This document shows positions 6,271-13,290 of a DNA stretch of 16,147 bases, piece by piece (within the stretch, counting starts at the first letter, position 1; each line of letters opens with the position of its first letter). The notes under the pieces were generated by a model. The model had not been told where the DNA came from and did not search any database. It saw only the letters and a list, made by a program, of their open reading frames with translations. The DNA comes from Methylophaga sp. (GTDB taxonomy: Bacteria; Pseudomonadota; Gammaproteobacteria; Nitrosococcales; Methylophagaceae): NCBI GenBank assembly GCA_007117275.1, contig SKGV01000078.1, forward strand, positions 1 to 16,147, given 5' to 3'. The position numbers were made by a program, and so were the translations under genes.

Positions 6271-7428
6271 TTATTTCCAGGTAAATAAACCCGCCTCTTC
6301 AAGTATTTCCATACAGGCCCTGCTCTGAGCTGAGTTGCAAATCTGTTGATACTCATCAAACTCAATGACAGTCTTGTTCAAAACTGAGGCCAACAGTTCC
6401 TGTGCTTGCAGCGGTAAAAGATAAGCCTCGCCGGCAATGAACAGTTGAACCTCGTCACTGACGATATGCCAAAGCGCCCTGAGATATGGATTACGCCGAA
6501 ATTGCTGCTGGCTAGTCGCCGAAGATGAATCCCGCGCCGATGCCATCAGCCAGTCTTGCGCATGCACTTCAACTACTGCTTTTGGCCGAGTGAGCAAACG
6601 ACACACAGCGGACGCAAAGCGTTGTGGCTGACTGTCCAGCTTAGCTTGAAAAAATGCTTTCATCGCCGTGATATCAACTTCAGACATTGCATAGCGTTGC
6701 TGATTAACTGGACGTGCTGCATCCGTATAGTGCTGCTTTACCCCGTCAGGCTGGAACATTTCCTCGAGCATTGCCTCCATGATCTCAAGCACATCAGGCG
6801 AGCGAAAACCTACCGAGAAGGTCATACAGTCATCCAGTGCAATGCCATGATGGGCATAATGTGGGGGTAAATACAGCATATCACCCGGCTCAAGTATCCA
6901 TCGCTGAGCAACCTCAAAATCGGCAATGACACTCAGCTCACTTCCCGGCACGCATTTAACATCAGGCATCGCTTGCGCACTGATTGACCATTCACGCTGC
7001 CCCATTGCCTGCAGCAAAAACACATCATAACTGTCAGTGTGTGGCCCTACCGAGCCACCTTTAACCGCATAACTCACCATTAAATCGTCCAGTCGCCAAT
7101 CGGGGACAAAGTCGAAATAATCAAGTATTTCAGCCAGTGCAGGCATGTGTTTATCCATGTCCTGCACCAGCAGCGTCCAATTATGGTCGGGCAAGTCGGC
7201 GAACACATCTTCATCAAACGAGCCTTGTTGCAAGGACCATGTATGCGGTGGTTGAAAACGGATTAGCCGCGATTCCACGTCATCTTCACAAGCAAATCCG
7301 GCCAGCTCAGCTGGGCTGATGGGTGACTGAAACTGCTTAAATGCCTGCCTGATCAGCAAGGGTTTTTGTTGCCAATACTCTCGTAAAAACTGCTCAGTGG
7401 TGAGCCCAGTGGTAAAAAAATCTGTCAT
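6271..7428 (-). CDS. roxA: Ribosomal protein L16 arginine 3-hydroxylase, JmjC type
   Basis: RoxA (YcfD) is an Fe(II)/2-oxoglutarate oxygenase that hydroxylates an arginine of ribosomal protein L16. The 385-residue product has the N-terminal LREYWQQKPLLIRQAF segment typical of the family and the JmjC core with metal ligands H130 and D132 in VGPHTDSYDVFLLQ. The distal His is H193 within PPHYAHHGIA, aligned with PPGFPHEG of E. coli. A C-terminal dimerisation and winged-helix region completes the family length (E. coli 373). The TTLVQD-like WTLLVQDMDKHMP and SVGFRSP segments also match. It is transcribed opposite to both neighbours. Oxygen dependence is known for the family and not visible in regulation here. 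Confidence 0.94.
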   Translation of the reverse strand: MTDFFTTGLTTEQFLREYWQQKPLLIRQAFKQFQSPISPAELAGFACEDDVESRLIRFQPPHTWSLQQGSFDEDVFADLPDHNWTLLVQDMDKHMPALAEILDYFDFVPDWRLDDLMVSYAVKGGSVGPHTDSYDVFLLQAMGQREWSISAQAMPDVKCVPGSELSVIADFEVAQRWILEPGDMLYLPPHYAHHGIALDDCMTFSVGFRSPDVLEIMEAMLEEMFQPDGVKQHYTDAARPVNQQRYAMSEVDITAMKAFFQAKLDSQPQRFASAVCRLLTRPKAVVEVHAQDWLMASARDSSSATSQQQFRRNPYLRALWHIVSDEVQLFIAGEAYLLPLQAQELLASVLNKTVIEFDEYQQICNSAQSRACMEILEEAGLFTWK

Positions 7429-7527
7429 GAATAATCGCTTTATGGTGAATTGATACGGTCAAGATAAACAGCGAAAGCAGCTTCCAGAGAAAACTTGGAC
7501 ATTTATGTGTTCACAATAGACAATAGC

Positions 7528-8190
7528 ATGATGACAACTGCGACAAGCGATCCCAAACTGATGTTACTTTTACGCTCACTGCTGATGATCTGGCTCATGC
7601 TCGCTGGACTCTCTGTAGCCCATGGTCAACAATGGTACCAAGTAGAATTGGTTGTTTTCGAGAATCTGTCGCCCACCAATAGCGAAGCTTCACCAGCCAT
7701 GCCGATCCAAGACGCAGCGCCTTTGACTGTGGATACCCACAACAATCGCATTCAACCTGCCAGCCCGCAACACTTAACTTCAATTGCAGACAGGCTGCGT
7801 CGCGCGTCCGTTTACCAAGTTCACACCCACCTTGCTTGGCAACAACCTATTCTGGGCCCCAGACAATCGCAGGCAGTCGCTGTCATCTCCGAGAATAACC
7901 TTATCAATGGCCAAATCAGACTGCGTCGAGGTACGTTTCTGCATGCCGACCTTGATCTCTGGTTTATGCAAAATTCGGGCTCCGAAATCTTACCTGACAC
8001 GGATAATCTGTCATCCGCCAGCTTCAGCGGCCCGCGTAATCCTAATTTAAAAGAATCACGCAGAATCAGAAGCGGCCAACTGCATTATTTTGATCACCCA
8101 CAGTTCGGCGCTTTGCTGCAACTTACTCCAGTAGATGCGCCTGATGCGGCAGTTCAATCACCAGAAAGCTTCTCACTGCCTGCTGAATAG
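7528..8190 (+). CDS. CsiV-like periplasmic protein
   Basis: A secreted protein of about 220 residues. The N-terminus has a short polar lead, a hydrophobic stretch LMLLLRSLLMIWLMLAGLSV and a likely signal-peptidase site near AHG/QQ (residue 33). The mature start WYQVELVVFEN is the hallmark of the CsiV family, known in Vibrio as a periplasmic partner of the penicillin-binding-protein activator LpoA. A beta-rich middle and RIRSGQLHYFDHPQFGALLQLTPV near the end also fit that family. The start is uncertain: ATG 7528, ATG 7561 and an upstream TTG 7495 are all in frame, none with a strong SD. Its last 37 bp overlap the 3' end of mtnP on the other strand. The family call comes from memory of the N-terminal motif. 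Confidence 0.75.
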   Translation: MMTTATSDPKLMLLLRSLLMIWLMLAGLSVAHGQQWYQVELVVFENLSPTNSEASPAMPIQDAAPLTVDTHNNRIQPASPQHLTSIADRLRRASVYQVHTHLAWQQPILGPRQSQAVAVISENNLINGQIRLRRGTFLHADLDLWFMQNSGSEILPDTDNLSSASFSGPRNPNLKESRRIRSGQLHYFDHPQFGALLQLTPVDAPDAAVQSPESFSLPAE

Positions 8191-8927
8191 CTGCGTGTGT
8201 AGCAGTTAATCAATCGATACACCTGATCCATTGCTTCGGCCAAGGTCTGTTCGATTTCTGGCATCGACAAGGCTTTATCTGACAAGCCAGCGGCATAGTT
8301 GGCAACCACTGCACAACAGGCATAGGGCACATTCAACTCTCTTGCTAATGCCGCTTCTGGCATACCTGTCATACCGACCAAATCACAACCATCCCGAGCC
8401 ATTCGGGTAATTTCTGCTGCCGTTTCAAGTCTCGGCCCCTGTGTTGCACCATAAGTCCCCGTGTTACGCATCTCAAGCTCACACATTTGCGCCGCATTGC
8501 TGAGTTCATTACGAAGCTGCGCGTCATAAGGCCAACTGAAGTCAATATGCTTATCGGCACTGAATTGCTCAGTAAAAAAACTGCACTCACGGCCCCATGT
8601 GTAGTCAATGATCTGGTCTGGCAGCACCAGTTTTCCGGGCGAGCAATCACCATGAATGCCGCCGACTGCCGCCACCGCAATAATTTGAGTACTTCCCAAG
8701 GAATGCAGGGCCCACAGATTAGCTCGGTAGTTGATTGTGTGTGGTGCGAACTGATGTGTGAGCCCGTGTCTGGCCAACACCAGCACTCTGTGGCCATTCA
8801 ACAGGCCATCCATCACGGGGGCTGAAGGTGAGCCAAACGGCGTTTCTATGTCATGCCGAGCGATTAACTCAAACTCTGGTAACTCAGAAAAACCGCTGCC
8901 ACCAATGATTGCCAGTAACTGCGTCAC
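8154..8927 (-). CDS. S-methyl-5'-thioinosine phosphorylase
   Basis: A 257-residue purine nucleoside phosphorylase of the MTAP/MTIP branch. Visible family blocks are IIGGSGFSELPEF, ETPFGSPSAPV, ARHGLTHQFAPHTINYRANLWAL, AVGGIHGD, PDQIIDYTWGRECSFF, YGATQGPRLETAAEI and LVGMTGMPEAALAREL. It closely resembles the Pseudomonas aeruginosa methylthioinosine phosphorylase in these blocks. It has VVANYAAG where MTA phosphorylases carry an Asp pair for the 6-amino purine, which favours 6-oxo substrates. It would split methylthioinosine into hypoxanthine and methylthioribose-1-phosphate. GTG 8927 follows GGGAGG closely and overlaps the hpt stop by 4 bp (GTGA). MTA phosphorylase remains a less likely alternative. 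Confidence 0.85.
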   Translation of the reverse strand: MTQLLAIIGGSGFSELPEFELIARHDIETPFGSPSAPVMDGLLNGHRVLVLARHGLTHQFAPHTINYRANLWALHSLGSTQIIAVAAVGGIHGDCSPGKLVLPDQIIDYTWGRECSFFTEQFSADKHIDFSWPYDAQLRNELSNAAQMCELEMRNTGTYGATQGPRLETAAEITRMARDGCDLVGMTGMPEAALARELNVPYACCAVVANYAAGLSDKALSMPEIEQTLAEAMDQVYRLINCYTRSYSAGSEKLSGD

Positions 8928-9466
8928 GAATCCTCCCGAACAGCAAAGATGCCAGGCGCATTACGCCAGTATCCGTCCACATCCATACCAAAACCAAATA
9001 CATAGCGATCAGCCACTTCCAAGCCTAAATACTCAGGCAACTGTGCCTGTTTTCGATCATGAAGTTTGTTGACCAAAGCAAGGCAGCGCACCGAGCTGGC
9101 GCCAGCTTCCAAGCAAAATGCGCGCAAGGCATCTAGGGTATATCCCTCATCAAAAATATCCTCAATCAACAGCACATGCCGATCGTTCAGTTCGCTAGTC
9201 GGTCGTGACTGCCACACCAGATCAGCGCCAATCCGTTTATCGCAGTAACGCGTGGCATGGATGTAATCTAATTGCAGCGGAAACGTCAACTTGGGCAGCA
9301 AATGCCCTAAGGTAACAACAGCGCCGTTCATGACGCATAACACCAGCGGATTCAAGCTTTCGTAATCACGGTTTAGCTGCTTGGCAAGTCGTGAAATCTG
9401 CTGGTCAATCTCTGTCATTGAGAACAACTGTTCTGCATGCTGCATTGTTTGCCTGATTTGTTTCAT
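8924..9466 (-). CDS. hpt: Hypoxanthine-guanine phosphoribosyltransferase
   Basis: A type I phosphoribosyltransferase that converts hypoxanthine (and usually guanine) plus PRPP to IMP or GMP. The 180-residue product has the PRPP loop VLLIEDIFDEGYTL (98-111), a variant of the common EDIIDTG form. It also has VMNGAVV (45-51), the purine-contact Lys133 in LVNKLHDRK, and DRYVFGFGMDVDGYWRNAPGI near the C-terminus. I chose the ATG at 9466 because the frame upstream to 9529 lacks homology and would run into the divergent gene. It is the first gene of a pair with mtnP and overlaps it by 4 bp. The product of MTI phosphorolysis, hypoxanthine, is its substrate. Confidence 0.92.
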   Translation of the reverse strand: MKQIRQTMQHAEQLFSMTEIDQQISRLAKQLNRDYESLNPLVLCVMNGAVVTLGHLLPKLTFPLQLDYIHATRYCDKRIGADLVWQSRPTSELNDRHVLLIEDIFDEGYTLDALRAFCLEAGASSVRCLALVNKLHDRKQAQLPEYLGLEVADRYVFGFGMDVDGYWRNAPGIFAVREDS

Positions 9467-9486
9467 TGGCTGCTCTTGTTTATAGT
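9458..9486 (+). promoter_or_regulatory. Candidate promoter of the ABC importer operon
   Basis: TTGTTT (9458-9463) and TATAGT (9481-9486, five of six) are spaced 17 bp apart in the 62-bp divergent gap. The predicted start is near 9493, 36 bp before the substrate-binding protein gene. The same TATA core read on the other strand gives TATAAA (9484-9479), a candidate -10 box for hpt, so the two promoters may share bases. No cobalamin riboswitch or clear Fur box fits in this gap. Confidence 0.4.
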
Positions 9487-9528
9487 TCGTTGCACATTCA
9501 CTGTTTGTTGTTTCAGGAAACCCAATCA

Positions 9529-10452
9529 ATGCGCCGCTACTGGCCCTTGTCAGTGTTCATCGCTATTTTTGTTTATCTCGTGATCGTTGCCAGTCATCAG
9601 TCAAACGGGCGCGACGCGGTCAAGGCTGATGATGCTGAGATTCAACGCATTATCAGTCTGGCTCCGAGTATAACCGAAACGCTCTACAGCATAGGCCTTG
9701 CTGATCAACTGATTGCCGTGACTGATTTTTGCAGCACTCCAGAGACTGCGGCGCCAAAACCTACTATCGGTGCGTATCTTGATCCAAATCTAGAAGCGAT
9801 TGTCTCGATGCGACCCGATCTGGTGATATTGCTGGAACGCCAGCAAAGAGTGGTGCAACAGCTGCAACAACTGGGGATCAATACCTTGCCGGTTAACCAT
9901 ACATCTTTGGATGGCATTTTGACATCGATGCACGCTATTGCCAGCAACACCGGTACTGTTGATCAGGTATCGCAATTGATGACATCGCTGCAAGCCCGTA
10001 TCGAACACGTGCAGGCAATGACGGTAAATCAAGACAGGCCATCGGTGATACTGGCAATTGCACATGCCGGCGCCAGCGAACAACAGTTCGGTCAAATCTA
10101 TGTCGCCGGGCAACAGGATTTTTATAACGACTTACTCACACTTGCCGGTGCACACAACAGTTATCAGGATCAGCGCGTGCCGGTGCCGTCCCTGAGCACT
10201 GAGGGTATTCTCAGGCTGAACCCTGACATCATTATCGATCTCTACCCTGCCAGCAGTCAGCACCCTTTCAACCTGGATATCATGCAAGCACATTGGCAAA
10301 AACTGTCCCAAGTCAAGGCTATTCGCAATGATCAACTGCATCTGATTGAAGCCAGTTACGCAGTGATTCCTGGTCCTGGCGTGATAGACTTGCTGGAACA
10401 TTTGGCCCGACTGATTCACCCCCAATTGCCATGGACAGCGGATGCTGATTGA
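9529..10452 (+). CDS. Periplasmic binding protein of a BtuF/FhuD-type ABC importer
   Basis: This 307-residue protein captures a metal chelate (cobalamin, haem or ferric siderophore) in the periplasm for the permease encoded downstream. It has an N-terminal hydrophobic signal segment (residues 5-21, no lipobox Cys). The class III binding-protein fold pattern follows: RIISLAPSITETLYSIG (40-56), VTDFCSTP, KPTIGAYLDPNLEAIVSMRPDLVIL (77-101), then a long linking helix. The second lobe includes YVAGQQDFYNDLLTLAGAHNSY and LSTEGILRLNPDIIIDL. ATG 9529 follows AGGA (9515-9518). BtuF-like is my best guess, but substrate cannot be read from sequence. Its end overlaps the ATPase gene by 11 bp. Confidence 0.85.
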   Translation: MRRYWPLSVFIAIFVYLVIVASHQSNGRDAVKADDAEIQRIISLAPSITETLYSIGLADQLIAVTDFCSTPETAAPKPTIGAYLDPNLEAIVSMRPDLVILLERQQRVVQQLQQLGINTLPVNHTSLDGILTSMHAIASNTGTVDQVSQLMTSLQARIEHVQAMTVNQDRPSVILAIAHAGASEQQFGQIYVAGQQDFYNDLLTLAGAHNSYQDQRVPVPSLSTEGILRLNPDIIIDLYPASSQHPFNLDIMQAHWQKLSQVKAIRNDQLHLIEASYAVIPGPGVIDLLEHLARLIHPQLPWTADAD

Positions 10453-11221
10453 AAGCAAACAACTTGCCTGCAAAATAGAACAGGTAACACTGCTGACTGA
10501 CATAACCTTCAGTGTTGCACAAGGTGATTATCTGTCAATTGTCGGCCCCAATGGTTCGGGTAAAAGCACCTTGATTCGCTGCCTGATGGGCATGCTCCAA
10601 CCTAGCGCTGGCGAACTGATACTCAACGGAAAAGCACTGCACAGTTATCCACGCAGAGCCTTGGCAAGACAAATCAGCTATGTTCCGCAGGCCGTGCAAA
10701 CACAATCCTTGGCATTTACGGTGCTAGAGTTTGTTCGCATGGCGCGATATGCCTACCACCACCCTTTTTCCGAATGGCAGCCCAGTGATGAAGCAGCCGT
10801 GCAACAGGCCTTGGCAACTACACACACCACTGAATTCATCTGCCGGCAATGCAATACGCTTAGCGGCGGTGAGTTACAGCGGGTGATGATTGCATCAGCA
10901 CTGGCGCAACAATCTCCACTGATATTGCTCGATGAGCCGACGACTTTTCTTGATCCGCATCATCAAGTTGCAGTGCATCAGTTACTACAAACCTTAAATC
11001 AGCAGCATGGCATGACCATCATCGAAGTCACACATGACATCAACCATGCCAGTCAGCATAGCCAGCATATCTTAGCACTCCATCAAGGCAAGATGATGTG
11101 GCATGGCGAGGCCAGTGAGTTCATGGAAACACAACGACTACAGGATCTCTATCAGCAGAATTTTATCTTTGTCCGGCATCCACAAACCGGTCGTCTGCTG
11201 GCATTGGCGGACGAATCATGA
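10442..11221 (+). CDS. ABC importer ATPase, FecE/BtuD family
   Basis: The 259-residue cytoplasmic ATPase has Walker A GPNGSGKS (35-42), Q-loop at Q83 in SYVPQ, signature LSGGE (140-144), Walker B LILLDE (160-165), D-loop FLDPHH and the switch H198 in VTHD. It starts inside the end of the binding-protein gene, and its stop overlaps the permease ATG in ATGA, so translation is likely coupled through all three genes. By order and family it energises uptake of an iron complex, haem or cobalamin. The N-terminal MLIESKQLACKIEQVTLLTDITFSV is typical of the family. Confidence 0.93.
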   Translation: MLIESKQLACKIEQVTLLTDITFSVAQGDYLSIVGPNGSGKSTLIRCLMGMLQPSAGELILNGKALHSYPRRALARQISYVPQAVQTQSLAFTVLEFVRMARYAYHHPFSEWQPSDEAAVQQALATTHTTEFICRQCNTLSGGELQRVMIASALAQQSPLILLDEPTTFLDPHHQVAVHQLLQTLNQQHGMTIIEVTHDINHASQHSQHILALHQGKMMWHGEASEFMETQRLQDLYQQNFIFVRHPQTGRLLALADES

Positions 11222-12183
11222 GCCGACAGCACTGGTGTCTGCTATTGATCAGTTTGGGCAGCCTGCTGATATTAGTGTTCAGCCCCTTTGTGGGCTTGCA
11301 GGGCGTTGATCAGGAGATACGCCAGACCATACTCCATGATATTCGTATACCGAGAACCTTGTTTGCATTTATTGCCGGATGTGGACTGGCACTGTGTGGC
11401 ATGGTATTCCAGGCCATGTTTCACAACCCTCTGGCAACCCCCTTTACCCTAGGCGTGGCCAGTGGTGCGTCATTGGGCGCGGCACTGAGCGTATTTCTCG
11501 GCATCAGTTTTTCATTTCTGGGCATCACGGGCGCCAGCTTATTTGCATTCGCTGGCGCACTGCTTGCCATCAGTCTGGTGTATGGCATTAGCCATCTTCG
11601 CTATGGCTTTTCTGGCGAAACATTGCTACTGACCGGGGTCGCTGTCAGTTTTTTCTTTTCCAGCGTGATCCTGTTGATTCAATACCTTAGCAATGTGGCC
11701 GATGCCTTTCAAATCATTCGCTGGTTAATGGGCAGTCTGACCATTGTTGGCTATTACGAAATCTGGCAATTACTTCCGTTCGTGCTCATCACTGCGGCGG
11801 TCATCCTACTGCTCGGCCGAGAACTTAATCTGCTCAGTGCCGGCGATGATATTGCACTCAGCCGAGGCGTACCGGTCAAAGCCGTGCGATACCTTTTGTT
11901 TTTCACAACATCTATGTGCGTGGGTGCAATCGTTGCACTGTGTGGCCCGATTGGCTTTGTCGGCATGATGGTGCCACATATTTGTCGATTGTTGATTGGT
12001 CATGATCATCGTTGGTTGATCCCGGCAAGCTTGATGTTTGGTGGTGGTTTTCTGATCTTGTGCGACACGCTGGCAAGATTGGTGATTGCTCCTACCGAAT
12101 TGCCAGTCGGGGTTATCACGACCATGCTCGGTGGCCCCTTCTTTATCTGGCTGTTACTGCGTCATCGCCGACCACACACTTGA
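11218..12183 (+). CDS. FecCD-family permease of a metal-chelate ABC importer
   Basis: The 321-residue membrane protein has about nine to ten hydrophobic segments. It carries the FecCD/BtuC signatures RIPRTLFAFIAGCGLALCGMVFQAMFHNPLATPFTLGVASGASLGAAL (43-90), LLLTGVAVSFFFSS, ARGVPV-like LSRGVPVKAVR and GPIGFVGMMVPHICRLLIGHDHR (243-265). The last of these holds the ATPase-contact loop. It would form the homodimeric channel across the inner membrane. Length is close to BtuC (326). It overlaps the ATPase gene by 4 bp. No outer-membrane TonB-dependent receptor is encoded in the window, so that partner must lie elsewhere. Confidence 0.93.
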   Translation: MSRQHWCLLLISLGSLLILVFSPFVGLQGVDQEIRQTILHDIRIPRTLFAFIAGCGLALCGMVFQAMFHNPLATPFTLGVASGASLGAALSVFLGISFSFLGITGASLFAFAGALLAISLVYGISHLRYGFSGETLLLTGVAVSFFFSSVILLIQYLSNVADAFQIIRWLMGSLTIVGYYEIWQLLPFVLITAAVILLLGRELNLLSAGDDIALSRGVPVKAVRYLLFFTTSMCVGAIVALCGPIGFVGMMVPHICRLLIGHDHRWLIPASLMFGGGFLILCDTLARLVIAPTELPVGVITTMLGGPFFIWLLLRHRRPHT

Positions 12184-12228
12184 GTGGTATAGCTTGGGCT
12201 TTGCACACAACGGCGGTGGCCGTGAGGC

Positions 12229-12257
12229 GCGACAAGTAACACTGATGTCGGTAAAAT
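12229..12257 (+). promoter_or_regulatory. Candidate promoter of trhO
   Basis: GCGACA (12229-12234, four of six) and TAAAAT (12252-12257, five of six) are separated by 17 bp in the 108-bp gap before trhO. The predicted start is about 28 bp upstream of the ATG. A small hairpin CGGC-GGTG-GCCG at 12211-12222 precedes it but lacks a U-tract, so I do not call it a terminator. Confidence 0.4.
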
Positions 12258-12291
12258 AGTAGCCAAAATTCATCGTTTAACGAGTCAGTTT

Positions 12292-13290
12292 ATGTCCAAT
12301 ATTGTCGTGTGTGCGCTGTATAAATTTGTCACTCTCCCGCACTATCAATCGCTACGCCAGCCTTTACTTGAGCTGATGCTTCAACATGAAATTCGCGGCA
12401 CATTGCTACTTGCCAAAGAGGGCATTAATGGGACGGTGGCGGGCACCAGACCAGCCATTGACAGACTGCTGGACTGGTTGCGCAGCCATCAGGAGCTTGC
12501 CGAGCTGAGCGTCAAGGAATCCTTCACAGATACGCCGCCATTTCTGAGAAGTCGGGTCAAACTGAAAAAAGAAATTGTCACCATGGGCCTCGAAGGCATC
12601 GATCCTAATCGCGTGGTCGGCACCTATGTCACACCCAAGGACTGGAATCAACTGATTAGTGATCCCGATGTTTTACTGGTGGACACCCGTAATGATTATG
12701 AATTTCAGGTGGGCACTTTCAAAAATGCAGTAAACCCAGACACGGATAGCTTCCGTGAGTTTCCAGAATATGTGAAGCAACATCTCAATCCCGAAAAACA
12801 CAAAAAAGTCGCGATGTTTTGTACTGGCGGTATTCGCTGTGAAAAATCCACGGCCTACCTCAAGGAGCAAGGTTTTGAAGAAGTGTTTCATCTTGAGGGT
12901 GGCATTCTCAAATACCTTGAAGATGTTGCCGAAGAGGAATCACTCTGGCAGGGTGAATGCTTTGTGTTTGATGATCGTGTCACGGTCAACCACCAACTGC
13001 AAAAAGGTGACTACGATCAATGTCACGCCTGCCGATTACCTATTACCGAACATGACAAGCTTAGTCCGCTATATCAGCAGGGTGTAAGTTGTCCACATTG
13101 CTATGACAAAACCACAGATGAACAAAAAGCCCGATTCGCCGAGCGTGAGCATCAAATCCAATTGGCTCGGCAACGCGGTGAAGCGCACATTGGGCTGGAA
13201 ACTCGCAAGATTGCCGAACAGCACCGGCAACAAAAGCTGCAACGCAAAGAACACGATCGCGCCGCGCAGCATAACAAACAGTCATCTTGA
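12292..13290 (+). CDS. trhO: tRNA uridine(34) hydroxylase, rhodanese-like
   Basis: TrhO (YceA) introduces the 5-hydroxyl on uridine 34 of several tRNAs in an oxygen-dependent reaction, the first step toward cmo5U or mcmo5U. The 332-residue protein has the N-terminal acylphosphatase-like domain (about 1-95, with LLAKEGINGTVAG). A rhodanese domain follows with VLLVDTRNDYEFQVGTFKNA and the active loop CTGGIRCEKS (C177). A C-terminal region has two CxxC pairs (244-247 and 267-270) and a charged helical tail. Family length is similar (E. coli 350). The ATG at 12292 fits the MSNIVVCALYKF start of homologs. The ggt reading frame begins before its stop. Confidence 0.95.
   Translation: MSNIVVCALYKFVTLPHYQSLRQPLLELMLQHEIRGTLLLAKEGINGTVAGTRPAIDRLLDWLRSHQELAELSVKESFTDTPPFLRSRVKLKKEIVTMGLEGIDPNRVVGTYVTPKDWNQLISDPDVLLVDTRNDYEFQVGTFKNAVNPDTDSFREFPEYVKQHLNPEKHKKVAMFCTGGIRCEKSTAYLKEQGFEEVFHLEGGILKYLEDVAEEESLWQGECFVFDDRVTVNHQLQKGDYDQCHACRLPITEHDKLSPLYQQGVSCPHCYDKTTDEQKARFAEREHQIQLARQRGEAHIGLETRKIAEQHRQQKLQRKEHDRAAQHNKQSS

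Noticed and set aside
9467..9528. Cobalamin riboswitch upstream of the importer operon
   Set aside because: The gap is 62 bp, far too short for the roughly 200-nt aptamer, and no B12-box-like core is present.
12184..12291. Intrinsic terminator after the permease gene
   Set aside because: The CGGC-GGTG-GCCG hairpin has no following U-tract and only four base pairs.
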